Shown here in pieces: positions 52,394-60,970 of a DNA stretch of 64,000 nt. Location of the stretch: positions 1 through 64,000 of the forward strand of contig CAKSHC010000010.1 in assembly GCA_934456365.1 (NCBI GenBank), written 5' to 3'. Positions within the stretch are counted from its first letter, which is position 1, and each line of letters opens with the position of its first letter. The position numbers were made by a program, and so were the translations under genes. Below the pieces are notes generated by a model, which saw only the letters and a program-made list of their open reading frames with translations, was not told the DNA's origin and searched no databases. The DNA is from an uncultured Eubacteriales bacterium. Lineage in GTDB: Bacteria > Bacillota > Clostridia > Oscillospirales > UMGS1783.

Positions 52394-53560
52394 TTATTCG
52401 ACGGAGGTGTAGACCCCGTTTTTGATGATAACAGCCATCGGCTCCTTGGAAATCTCGCCCGCGGCGTTCCAGGTCATGGCGACACCGGCGCCGGTCAGCC
52501 CGGTAAACTTCATGGAGGTGAACTGCTTGATCATCTCGTCACAGATCGTTTTATGGTCCTTGGAGGCCACGTCGGCACCCGCCGTATCAAAGGCCTGCGC
52601 AAAGGCATACACGCAGTCGTAAGCGTCGGCCGCAAACTGGTTCGGCTCCATGCCGAACTTCTCGCGGTAGGCCTTGGTGAAGGCCGCGCTCTTCTCCTCG
52701 GTGGAATCGGCGGAGAAGGGGGTCAGCAGATAAGCTCCCTCAGCCAAAGACTTGTCAAAGCCCGCGAGGGAGAGAAGCCCGTCCATGCCGTCCACACCGA
52801 AGTAGGTCACATCCAGGCCGATGCTCTTGGCCTGCTGCATGATCAGCGAGATCGGGGTGTAATAGATCGGAAGGAACAAAAGATCCGCACCCGCGCTCTT
52901 GGCCGCCGTCAGCTGCGCCGAGAAATCGGTCTCGGAATCGGAGGTGAAGGTGCCGGTGTACACGACGGTGAGAGCCTTTTCCTTGGCTTCGGCCGAGAAC
53001 TTCTCGTAGATGCCGGTGGAGTAGGCGTCATCGCTCTTGTAGATGATGGCGATCTTCTCGCTCAGCTTCTTCTCGGAAATATACTTGGCCGAGGCAAGTC
53101 CCTGGTTCGGGTCGGAGAAGCACATCTGGTACACATTCTCATGTCCGTCGGTGATCTTGGTCGAGGAGCCGGAGGGGGTCAGCATGAAAATGTGATCCCG
53201 ATCGGCCTCGGCGGCCACAGCCGTCGCAGGGTCGCTCGTCACAGGGCCCAAAAGAACCTGCATGCCCCAATCCATCAGGGTGTTGTAAGCGTTCACGGAC
53301 TTTTCGGCATCGTGCGCGTCATCCTGGAAGTTCATTTCGAACTGGATGCCGCCCTTGGCATTGATCTCGGCAATAGCCAGCTCGGCTCCCTGCTTTACGG
53401 CGTTGCCGTAAATCGCAGCGCCACCGGTGATCGGGCCGATCCCGCCGATCTTGACCGTCGCCTTTCCATCCGAGGCAGCGGGCTTCCCGGAGCATCCGGC
53501 AAACAACGCAACCAACAGAACCGCGGCACAGACCATTGCCAAAATTTTCGTTCTTTTCAT
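52394..53560 (-). CDS. livK: Branched-chain amino acid-binding lipoprotein LivK-like
   Basis: A 388-residue substrate-binding lipoprotein: lipobox FAGC, then a type I periplasmic-binding fold (KIGGIGPITGGAAIYGNAVKQG has the classic opening; FFADAYDxVYAFAQA-type segment late). It is the first gene of the complete LIV operon. Leu/Ile/Val are the usual ligands of the family but other amino acids are possible. Confidence 0.88.
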   Translation of the reverse strand: MKRTKILAMVCAAVLLVALFAGCSGKPAASDGKATVKIGGIGPITGGAAIYGNAVKQGAELAIAEINAKGGIQFEMNFQDDAHDAEKSVNAYNTLMDWGMQVLLGPVTSDPATAVAAEADRDHIFMLTPSGSSTKITDGHENVYQMCFSDPNQGLASAKYISEKKLSEKIAIIYKSDDAYSTGIYEKFSAEAKEKALTVVYTGTFTSDSETDFSAQLTAAKSAGADLLFLPIYYTPISLIMQQAKSIGLDVTYFGVDGMDGLLSLAGFDKSLAEGAYLLTPFSADSTEEKSAAFTKAYREKFGMEPNQFAADAYDCVYAFAQAFDTAGADVASKDHKTICDEMIKQFTSMKFTGLTGAGVAMTWNAAGEISKEPMAVIIKNGVYTSVE

Positions 53561-53596
53561 GCGATTTTCCTCCTTAACAAAAAAAATATTAAGAAA

Positions 53597-53625
53597 AGAA
53601 TATCCTTTTCACCCTTTCTTGTCAA
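53597..53625 (-). promoter_or_regulatory. Promoter of the liv operon
   Basis: On the minus strand a perfect TTGACA, a 17-base spacer and TATTCT, 37 bases before livK. Confidence 0.8.
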
Positions 53626-53770
53626 GAAAAATATGAAAAAAATCCCGCATTTCTGCGAATTACAGGATTTTTTCAACGAAAGAGCTCCCTTTTTGCAAAA
53701 TTTGACGAAATGCAACCTCCTTTTGTCCCCTTAAAGGGAAAATTTTTCTCCTCAAATCGGAGCGCTCACC

Positions 53771-53799
53771 TTGCAAAAAAGGTCGAAAAAGAGTATGAT
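53771..53799 (+). promoter_or_regulatory. Promoter of the DUF3048 lipoprotein gene
   Basis: TTGCAA, a 17-base spacer and TATGAT, 35 bases before the start. Confidence 0.7.
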
Positions 53800-53833
53800 A
53801 GGAGGAGAAAAAAGACCAAAGGAGTGTTTTCGT

Positions 53834-54922
53834 ATGAAAAAAATCGTGGCGGCGCTTTTGTGCGTCGTTTTGCTGCTGGGCGCCGTCGGCTGCTCGCAAA
53901 CGTCCGCGCCCCCCTCGGAGCCCACCTCCTCCTCGGAGCCTGAGCCGGTGCACCTGCCCAAAAATCCGCTGACCGGCGTGGAAGGCCTGAGCGAAGAGGC
54001 TGTCGGCAAGCGCCCGGTGGCCGTGATGATCAACAACATCGACGAGGCCCTGCCCCAGTACGGCATCGGCGCGGCCGATATTTTGGTTGAAGCCCTGGTC
54101 GAGGGCGGCATCACCCGCCTGATGGCCATCTACGGCGACTATACCAAGATCCCCAACGTCTGCTCCATCCGCTCGGCCCGCTATTATTATCCGCTCATCG
54201 CCCTGTCGTTCGACGCGGTGTATGTCCATTGGGGACATGAAACCACCTATGCCGAGGACGTGTTCCAGAGCTACGACATCACCCGCATCTGCGGCGACTG
54301 GAACGACGGCGACCTCTTCGACCGCGACGAGGCCCGCCTCAACGAGGGCTATGCCTGGGAGCATACCGGCTATTTCAAGGGCCCCCAGCTGCCCGCCGCG
54401 CTCAAGGAGCTCGGCAAGCGCACCGACCTCGATTCCGCCCATCAGGGCATGGCCTTCCTCTTCCGGGATGAAACCGCGCCCGCCGCGCCGACCGGCGAAG
54501 GAGCCCAGGAGGTGCGGGTGGAATATTCCGCTTCCTATATCAGTTCCTTCACCTACGACGAGGCCTCCAAAACCTATCTCAAGCTGCGCGACGGCAAGCC
54601 CCATGTCGACGGGAAAACCGGCCGGCAGCTTGCCTTCACCAATATCCTCACGCTGGAAACCGGTGTCAGCCACCTGACCGATATTCTGATGGATATCGAG
54701 GTTGTCGGCGAGGGAGAGGGAACCTGGATCTCGAACGGCGCCGCGCAGCGCATCCGCTGGAGCAAGGCCGACGCCTATTCCAAGATCATCCTCACCGATC
54801 TCGAGGGCAACCCCCTTAAGCTCAACGCCGGCAAAACCTATCTCGGCTATGTGAGCGAAGGGAATGTGACCGTGACGGCGCCCGCGCCCGCCGTGGAGCC
54901 GAGTGCGGCTTCCGCCGAATAA
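53834..54922 (+). CDS. DUF3048 (YerB-like) lipoprotein
   Basis: A 362-residue lipoprotein with lipobox GAVGC and a Ser/Pro/Glu-rich linker. The DUF3048 domain follows: NPLTGVEGLSEEAVGKRPVAVMINN, PQYGIGAADILVEALVEGGITR and SIRSARYYY are family marks. YerB-type proteins are exported and of unknown function; some have been linked to the cell wall. The ATG at 53834 begins the signal peptide. Confidence 0.88.
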   Translation: MKKIVAALLCVVLLLGAVGCSQTSAPPSEPTSSSEPEPVHLPKNPLTGVEGLSEEAVGKRPVAVMINNIDEALPQYGIGAADILVEALVEGGITRLMAIYGDYTKIPNVCSIRSARYYYPLIALSFDAVYVHWGHETTYAEDVFQSYDITRICGDWNDGDLFDRDEARLNEGYAWEHTGYFKGPQLPAALKELGKRTDLDSAHQGMAFLFRDETAPAAPTGEGAQEVRVEYSASYISSFTYDEASKTYLKLRDGKPHVDGKTGRQLAFTNILTLETGVSHLTDILMDIEVVGEGEGTWISNGAAQRIRWSKADAYSKIILTDLEGNPLKLNAGKTYLGYVSEGNVTVTAPAPAVEPSAASAE

Positions 54923-54934
54923 AGAAACGATCGA

Positions 54935-54968
54935 GCAGGGGCGGCCAAACGGCCGCCCCTGCTTTTTT
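54935..54968 (+). terminator. Terminator of the DUF3048 gene
   Basis: 12-bp perfect arms GCAGGGGCGGCC / GGCCGCCCCTGC, AAAC loop, then TTTTTT. Confidence 0.9.
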
Positions 54969-55022
54969 GATGGCAATGAGAAATGCCCCGCGCTTTTTGG
55001 GGAAAGTATGATCGGCTTAGGA

Positions 55023-55054
55023 AAACCGGCGTGACCGAATGGTCACGCCGGTTT
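55023..55054. terminator. Terminator of the flippase-murT-gatD operon
   Basis: 14-bp perfect arms (AAACCGGCGTGACC and its complement) around GAAT, ending eleven bases beyond the gatD stop. Confidence 0.85.
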
Positions 55055-55065
55055 CTTTTCGGGAT

Positions 55066-55785
55066 TCAGATCGCTCCGCCGAGATCGAAGTCTGTTTTGG
55101 GATCCCGGAGCTGGGCCAGGCGGCGCTCGGCGGCGGCAAAGGCGGCCGACTCAAAGGCAAGAGGCTCATTTTCGCCGAAAAGCGCCAGCAGCGCTTTGGT
55201 AAAGGCCGGGTTTTGCACCAGCAGGGGGCCGAGCAGCGAGGTGGCGAAGAAGTTCCGGTCGCGCCAGCCCTCGCGAGGGTCTCCCGGGGCGCGGCCCCAG
55301 CCGCGCTCGGCTTCGAAAAGGGGCTCGGGAAATTCGCCTTCCCAAACGGTGAACTGGGAATGGAATCCGGTGACGGGCATTTCGCCGAACCGGCCGAGGA
55401 AATGCTCGTTGAGCCGCCGGGGTGCGAGCTTTGCTTCAAAATCGTAGAGCCCGAGCCCAGGCGTTTCGCCGTCAAACTGCTCGATGCTCTTTCCGAACAG
55501 CTCGGCGGAATTGCCGGTGGCCAAAATCCCGCCGCCGCGGGCGATGTGGGCGCGCAGCTGAGGCAGGAAAAGGCGCAGCTTCTCGATCGCCTGGCGCTGG
55601 CCCTGTTCGGTCATCGAGCCGAGCAGCAGCAGATCGATGGGCTCTTCGGTAAAGCGGGGCGGCAAGGGGGAGGAGAGCACCGTTTCCTTCCAGTCGGCCT
55701 GCGGCAGGCTGGCCTTGAGATAAAGGGCGTTGCCCCGGTCGCCGTAGAGCTGGCAGAGATCGGGAAAAAGAACCTCAATTTTCAT
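55066..55785 (-). CDS. GatD-like glutamine amidotransferase lacking catalytic Cys and His
   Basis: A 239-residue homologue of GatD, the glutaminase half of the MurT/GatD enzyme that amidates lipid II. The fold marks are present (FPDLCQLYGDRGNALYL, LLLGSMTEQGQ, VTGFHSQ, LLGPLLVQNP). The nucleophile position in the usual CGGYQLLG-type loop reads GNSAELFG (Gly91 in place of Cys), and the usual LHGPLL His reads LLGPLL (Leu185). The protein should therefore not hydrolyse glutamine. It overlaps the MurT-like gene by 11 bases. It may be a structural or regulatory subunit, or the pair may use ammonia or another donor. Confidence 0.75.
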   Translation of the reverse strand: MKIEVLFPDLCQLYGDRGNALYLKASLPQADWKETVLSSPLPPRFTEEPIDLLLLGSMTEQGQRQAIEKLRLFLPQLRAHIARGGGILATGNSAELFGKSIEQFDGETPGLGLYDFEAKLAPRRLNEHFLGRFGEMPVTGFHSQFTVWEGEFPEPLFEAERGWGRAPGDPREGWRDRNFFATSLLGPLLVQNPAFTKALLALFGENEPLAFESAAFAAAERRLAQLRDPKTDFDLGGAI

Positions 55786-57151
55786 GCTGCCCGCTCCTTT
55801 CCCGTGCGATCCGCGTCGCCACCGCCTCGCGCGCCCGCCGGGCGCGGGTCACGCAGTAAACGTCGTGGAGAATGTAGATCGATTCTTCCCGATCCAAAAG
55901 CAGGTCGTTTTCCGCGCCCTCGAGCGCAAAGCGGCAAACGATCCGCTCCTCGGGCACCCCTGCCAGCAGAAGCCGCAGCTTCTGATCCAGCGACCGCTCC
56001 CCCACCAAAACGATGCGGCGGATGGAGGGGTGGTGCAGGAGCTCGTAGTCGGAATCGTAGAGGTAGGAGGTGGGCTCCACACTATGGCCGCCCGGATGAT
56101 CCTCGTCGACCAAAAAAAGGATCTCCTTTTCCCCGGGCGCTTCGCGCACCCCGCGAAAGGCGGTGGAAACCCCGGTGGGATTCTGGGACTTGCAGATCTG
56201 GGTGTAGATCGTGCAGCCGTTTGCGTGGGTCGCCGTTTCGCGGCATTCGGGCAGCGCGGCCCGGGAAAGCGCCCGGGCGATCTGCTCCGGGGTGCGCCCC
56301 GCGGCGCGCAGAAGGGAGATCGCAGCGGTGGTGTTGTAGATCTGATGCAGAAAGGGAGAGGGCAGAGGATAGGTAAACTCGCCCTCCCTTTCGCGCAGGC
56401 AAAGGGAATGCTCCCCGATGCGGGTCACCGCGAAATCCTTCTCGGGCGAGGCAAAGCCGCAGCGGGGGCAGGAAAAGAGCCCGAGCTGCCGGTCGATGCG
56501 GCGGGCATATTCGATCTTCCCGCCGCAGTGCGGGCAAACCGAAAAATCGTCGATCAGCGTTTGGGGCGCGTCGGGCAGCGGCGCTTCCACGCCGAACACC
56601 ACCCGCCTTCCTTCCCCGAGCTCGGCAAGCAGCGGATCGTCGCCGTTGAGAATGAGGCGGGTCTGCGGCGTTTGCTCCACCCCCGCGCGGATGCGCCCCG
56701 CCACAAATCCGGGGTGGGCGTTGCGGAACATGGAATCGCGCGCTAAGTTGTTGACCACCAGAAAATCGGGGCGGATGAGAGGAAGGTCTGTCTGGATGAT
56801 CAGCTCGTCGCACTCCAGAAGCGCGGCGTCCACCCGTACCCGCCCGAAAAGATCCACCGCGTCGAGCATGCAGCGGATCATCCCGGCGTGGTGGTTGGCG
56901 CCCCAGTCGTTGTAGGCCACCCGAAGCCCCTCGGACGAAAGGGCGGCCGCAGCCAGGCCGGTCAGCGAGGTTTTGCCGTTGGTGCCGGTGACCACCACCG
57001 TCAGCGGCGGCTTTTTCACGTATTTCAGAAAGTCCGGGCAGAGATGCCGGGCCCACACGCCGGGCTGGTCGCTTTGGCGCCTGCCCTTCCTTTTATAATA
57101 GGAAAGCACCGTTTTGCCCGCCCAAAGGGCGAGGAGGAAGCGCAGATTCAT
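55775..57151 (-). CDS. MurT-like Mur-ligase family protein
   Basis: A 458-residue Mur-ligase-fold protein of the MurT type: ATP loop VVTGTNGKTS (53-62) and the MurT-specific four-cysteine zinc ribbon CPHC (206-209) with CPRC (228-231) in the central domain. A C-terminal DUF1727-like domain follows. In the latter the region 347-369 (VDEDHPGGHSVEPTSYLYD) departs from the usual NDxxxDGxDxSWxWD, so the Asp of the joint MurT-GatD active site is not evident. Overlaps the flippase gene by four bases. Confidence 0.75.
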   Translation of the reverse strand: MNLRFLLALWAGKTVLSYYKRKGRRQSDQPGVWARHLCPDFLKYVKKPPLTVVVTGTNGKTSLTGLAAAALSSEGLRVAYNDWGANHHAGMIRCMLDAVDLFGRVRVDAALLECDELIIQTDLPLIRPDFLVVNNLARDSMFRNAHPGFVAGRIRAGVEQTPQTRLILNGDDPLLAELGEGRRVVFGVEAPLPDAPQTLIDDFSVCPHCGGKIEYARRIDRQLGLFSCPRCGFASPEKDFAVTRIGEHSLCLREREGEFTYPLPSPFLHQIYNTTAAISLLRAAGRTPEQIARALSRAALPECRETATHANGCTIYTQICKSQNPTGVSTAFRGVREAPGEKEILFLVDEDHPGGHSVEPTSYLYDSDYELLHHPSIRRIVLVGERSLDQKLRLLLAGVPEERIVCRFALEGAENDLLLDREESIYILHDVYCVTRARRAREAVATRIARERSGQHEN

Positions 57152-58806
57152 TTCTTTCTCGCTTTCAAAAAGGGAATTTTGTCATAAAGCTTTTCCATGG
57201 TTTCCCGCCCAAGCGCCTGCCGGAACACTCCAAGGGCCCCGGCGATCGGGAAGTAAACGGCGCATCCGGCCAGCGCGTAAACCAAAAGCTGCACCACAAG
57301 CAGCACCCCGCGCCCCTGCGTCGGCGGCCATAAAAGGCTCAGCCCCCAAACGGCCGCGCCCATCACCGCCGTCGGAAAAGCGGTCAGAACCAGAACGCGC
57401 AGCGAGCGCCCGTAGCGCATCCTGCGGCGGCGGTGCATGGAGATCAGAAGCAGGGTTGTCATCACCGATTGCCCCAGAATGCTCGAGGCCGTGGCGCCGA
57501 GATAGGCCGGCAGCCCGAGGGCATGGAAAAGATAGATCAGCGGCAGATCCCCCGCCGCGTTGACGGCCAGCCCGATGATCGTGATCACACAAACCTGCCG
57601 CCCGAGCTTCATGCTCTGCATGGTCATGCTGGTCACCGTGGTCACCGCTCCCACCACATTGACCGCAACCGCCAGCTGCAAAAGCCCCGGCCCGTAGAGC
57701 GAGGCCCCGTAGAAAAGCCGGTAAAGCGGCTCGGCAAAGAGGATCATGCCGCACCCCAGCGGGAGAAGGATCAGGATCATGCCCGAAAGGGTCTGATTGA
57801 ATTTCCGGTTGCTGGCCTTGCGGTCGCCCAGGGCGTTGTCGCCCGAGAAGTGCGGGGCGATGGCGTTGACCAGCGCCAAAGGCAGCGCCGACACCAGCAT
57901 GCAGATCTTGGGGATCCAGGTCGAGGCGATCGAGGCGATGGTCTGTGTGGCCTCGTCGGAATAGCCGAGCCGGTGCAGCCCCACCAGCAGCATTTTCATA
58001 TCCACAATGCCGTACACGCTGTTGGTGACCGAAACCAGCACCAGCGTCATACAGCAGCCAAGGATCCGGCGCAGGATCACCCGGTCGCTCTCGGCCTTTT
58101 CCTCGCCGCCGCCCGGCGTTTGGAAAAGCGCCTTTTGCCCGCGGGTCTTCCGGTTCAGATAAAGCAGCGCGGCAAGCGCTCCCGCGGCCGCTCCCAAAAG
58201 AGCCACATAAACCCCCGCGGCCTGCCCGAGGTTCAGGAGCCGTACCGCCGTAAACGCGCCCACTAAAACAAAAGCCACCCGCACAAACTGCTCCACCACC
58301 TGGCTTTTGGAGGAAACGCCGATCAGCTTATGCCCCTGCAGATACCCCCGGCGCACCGCCAAAAAGGGCGCCGCCAGCAAGCAGATCGACATCACGCGCA
58401 CCGCGATCTCGATCTCCCCCAGCGTCACCCCCTCGGTCATATCGCCGAGGTAGAAGCGGGCCACGGTGGGCGCGAAGATCTGGAGCAGGGCGAAGGCCGT
58501 GAGCGAAAGGGCGAGCACCAGCCGCCGCCCGAGAAGATAGGTGCGCTCCTTGGAAAGGGGGCGGGAGAGGGAGGCGTATTCGCTGACCAGAATGCTGATG
58601 GCCACGGGAATGCCGGCCGTGGAAATATCCAGAAAAAGGGCGTAGATGTTGTAGGCGCAGGAATAGATCACCCCGCCCGCGTCGCCGATGATATTGTAGA
58701 AGGGGATGCCGTAGAGCGCGCCGAGGATCTTGGTGAGGATCACCGCAAGATAGGAAACGATCGCGCCTTCCACGAATCCGTTTTTGCGAACCGATGCTTT
58801 TCTCAT
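57148..58806 (-). CDS. MurJ/SpoVB-type polysaccharide flippase
   Basis: A 552-residue MOP-superfamily flippase with about 14 membrane segments. The GAIVSYLAVILTKILGALYGIPFYNIIG start is typical of the SpoVB/MurJ branch, which moves lipid-linked peptidoglycan precursors across the membrane. SpoVB is sporulation-specific in Bacillus, but clostridial paralogues are often vegetative. It opens an operon with the MurT- and GatD-like genes, pointing to lipid II or a related precursor. Confidence 0.85.
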   Translation of the reverse strand: MRKASVRKNGFVEGAIVSYLAVILTKILGALYGIPFYNIIGDAGGVIYSCAYNIYALFLDISTAGIPVAISILVSEYASLSRPLSKERTYLLGRRLVLALSLTAFALLQIFAPTVARFYLGDMTEGVTLGEIEIAVRVMSICLLAAPFLAVRRGYLQGHKLIGVSSKSQVVEQFVRVAFVLVGAFTAVRLLNLGQAAGVYVALLGAAAGALAALLYLNRKTRGQKALFQTPGGGEEKAESDRVILRRILGCCMTLVLVSVTNSVYGIVDMKMLLVGLHRLGYSDEATQTIASIASTWIPKICMLVSALPLALVNAIAPHFSGDNALGDRKASNRKFNQTLSGMILILLPLGCGMILFAEPLYRLFYGASLYGPGLLQLAVAVNVVGAVTTVTSMTMQSMKLGRQVCVITIIGLAVNAAGDLPLIYLFHALGLPAYLGATASSILGQSVMTTLLLISMHRRRRMRYGRSLRVLVLTAFPTAVMGAAVWGLSLLWPPTQGRGVLLVVQLLVYALAGCAVYFPIAGALGVFRQALGRETMEKLYDKIPFLKARKK

Positions 58807-58896
58807 GGAGCCTCCGATTCTGTGTAAGTAGAGTTAGTATACCACGTTTCGTGAGAAAAAGAAAGAGGGAGCGGTTTTTTCCGATGAAAAAGACAC

Positions 58897-58925
58897 TTGA
58901 CAACCGGGTAAGGATTCGGTAAACT
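58897..58925 (+). promoter_or_regulatory. Promoter of rny
   Basis: Perfect TTGACA, a 17-base spacer and TAAACT. It gives a leader of about 180 bases. Confidence 0.65.
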
Positions 58926-58985
58926 ATATCTGTGAATTCTTTCTTAGCCGACAAACGAGCGGTTTTTATAGATTTTTATGAATCA

Positions 58986-59090
58986 GGGGCGCAGTCTGCG
59001 CCGTCGATCGGGGTACCCGAGCAATAAAAAGATATAAGAAAAGTTTGCTTTGTCGCAGCCGGCGGAAGTGTTCCGTGCGGCATTTTTTAT
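58986..59090 (+). promoter_or_regulatory. Structured rny leader with terminator-like hairpin
   Basis: The leader contains a palindrome GGCGCAGTCTGCGCC (58988-59002), a second TCGGGGTACCCGA, and at 59058-59081 a hairpin GCCGGCGGAA / TTCCGTGCGGC. The last is followed by ATTTTTTATT, ending just before the ribosome site. This resembles an intrinsic terminator used for attenuation; I do not recognise a known riboswitch. Confidence 0.45.
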
Positions 59091-59115
59091 TATATGGAAA
59101 AAGGAGATCTGCGAA

Positions 59116-60660
59116 ATGGGATGGCTGTTGTATGCAGCGATCGGCCTTGTCGTGGGTGTCGCTGTGGGATTCCCCGTTGGGATGGGCTACCGCAAGAAGA
59201 TTGCGGAGGCCAAAATCGGCTCTGCCGAAACGGAAGCCAAGCGCCTCGTCAACGACGCCATGAAGGCGGCCGACGCCAAGAAAAAAGAAATTCTGCTCGA
59301 AGCCAAGGATGAGATCCTTCGCAACCGGACCGACGCCGAAAACGAGATCCGCGAGCGCCGGGCCGACGTGCAGCGCCAGGAGCGCCGCCTGCAGCAGAAG
59401 GAGGAGCAGTTTGACCGCCGCTCCGACGCGTTTGAGAAAAAGGAAAACGAGCTTGCGGAAAAGATCCGCAAAGCGGAAGACATGCAAACCGAAGTGGCCG
59501 AGATCAAGCGCGGCCAGCTCGCCATGCTCGAGAAAATCTCGGGCTATACGGTGGATCAGGCCAAAAAAGAGCTGCTCGACCAGCTGAGCACCGAGATCAC
59601 CCACGAAACCGCCGTTATCATCCGCGAAAATCAGGAGCGCATCCGCGAGGACGCCGAGAAAAACGCCCGCGAGATCCTGTCGCAGGCCATCCAGCGCTGC
59701 GCCGCCGATCATGTCACCGAAACCACCGTTTCGGTCGTCAACCTGCCCAATGACGAAATGAAAGGCCGTATCATCGGCCGCGAAGGGCGCAATATCCGCT
59801 CCATCGAAACGCTCACCGGGGTCGACCTGATCATCGACGATACCCCCGAAGCCATCACCGTTTCCTCCTTCGATCCGGTGCGCCGCGAGGTCGCCCGGCT
59901 GTCGCTGGAGCGCCTGATCTCCGACGGGCGCATCCATCCGGCGCGCATCGAGGAAATCGTGGAGAAGACCCGCAAAGAGGTCGATCAGATCATCAAGAAG
60001 GAGGGCGAACGCGCCGCCTTCGAAACCGGCATCCACAACCTCCACCCCGAGCTCATCAAGCTGCTGGGCCGCCTGCGCTATCGGACGAGCTACGGTCAGA
60101 ATGTGCTCAATCATTCGCTGGAGGTGGCCTCCATCGCCGGCACCATGGCCGCCGAGCTGGGCAGCGACGTGACGCTCGCCAAGCGCGCCGGTCTGCTGCA
60201 CGATATCGGCAAGGCCCTTTCGCATGAGATCGACGGGTCGCACGTCGAGATCGGCGTGGACATCGCCCGCAAGTACCGCGAGAGCGAAGAGGTGATCCAT
60301 GCCATCCAGGCCCACCACGGCGACGTCGAGCCCAAAACGGTCACCGCCTGCCTCGTCCAGGCAGCCGACGCCGTTTCCGCCGCCCGTCCCGGCGCCCGCC
60401 GCGAGAACCTCGAGGCCTATATCAAGCGCCTCCAGAAGCTCGAGGAGATCGCCAATTCCTTCCGTGGAGTCGAGCGCTCCTATGCCATCCAGGCCGGCCG
60501 CGAGATCCGCATCCTCGTCAAGCCCGAAACGGTCAACGACGACGAGATCACCGTTTTGGCCCACGATATCGTCGGCAAGATCGAGGCCGAGATGGAATAC
60601 CCCGGCCAGATCAAGGTCCACGTTATCCGCGAAAGCCGCGCCATCGACTACGCAAAATAA
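59116..60660 (+). CDS. rny: Ribonuclease Y
   Basis: A 514-residue RNase Y, the membrane-bound endoribonuclease that starts mRNA decay in Firmicutes. In order: an N-terminal transmembrane segment (about 4-24), a long coiled coil (about 30-190), a KH domain with GRIIGREGRN (from about 217), and an HD phosphohydrolase domain with LLHDIGKAL (His362-Asp363). The ATG at 59116 follows AAGGAG and gives a normal start. Confidence 0.95.
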   Translation: MGWLLYAAIGLVVGVAVGFPVGMGYRKKIAEAKIGSAETEAKRLVNDAMKAADAKKKEILLEAKDEILRNRTDAENEIRERRADVQRQERRLQQKEEQFDRRSDAFEKKENELAEKIRKAEDMQTEVAEIKRGQLAMLEKISGYTVDQAKKELLDQLSTEITHETAVIIRENQERIREDAEKNAREILSQAIQRCAADHVTETTVSVVNLPNDEMKGRIIGREGRNIRSIETLTGVDLIIDDTPEAITVSSFDPVRREVARLSLERLISDGRIHPARIEEIVEKTRKEVDQIIKKEGERAAFETGIHNLHPELIKLLGRLRYRTSYGQNVLNHSLEVASIAGTMAAELGSDVTLAKRAGLLHDIGKALSHEIDGSHVEIGVDIARKYRESEEVIHAIQAHHGDVEPKTVTACLVQAADAVSAARPGARRENLEAYIKRLQKLEEIANSFRGVERSYAIQAGREIRILVKPETVNDDEITVLAHDIVGKIEAEMEYPGQIKVHVIRESRAIDYAK

Positions 60661-60676
60661 GATCCCGTCTGAAAGG

Positions 60677-60709
60677 CCCCGAAGCCAATCGCTTCGGGGT
60701 CTTTTTTTT
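60677..60709 (+). terminator. Terminator of rny
   Basis: 9-bp arms CCCCGAAGC / GCTTCGGGG and a T run. The following stretch to 60970 has no gene; it holds a minus-strand terminator at 60822-60846. Confidence 0.85.
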
Positions 60710-60821
60710 GCAGGGCTTTCAAACCGGCCGCTTTTCGCGGCGCAGGCCGCGGCAGTTCCCGCTTTCCGGGCTTTTTGCAGACCGATCTCCATAGAAAGCT
60801 CCTTTTCAAAATGAGAAAAGA

Positions 60822-60846
60822 AGCGCCCGCCGGTGCGGCGAGCGCT
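60822..60846 (-). terminator. Minus-strand terminator after the dehydrogenase gene
   Basis: 11-bp arms (AGCGCCCGCCG / CGGCGAGCGCT, one G-T pair) followed on the minus strand by TCTTTTCTC, about 125 bases beyond the stop. Confidence 0.6.
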
Positions 60847-60970
60847 CTCTTTGGGGGAATCGGATCCGGAAAAGGGGTTGTTTTCCGGTCGGACAGAACT
60901 CTTCTGTCGAATATAGAATAACAGAAATGGAAGAATTTGTCAATCCCTTGTTTGAAAAATCGAAATTTGG

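Noticed and set aside
58926..59056. Known riboswitch in the rny leader
   Set aside because: I could not match the sequence to any conserved aptamer core I know, so only the hairpins are reported.
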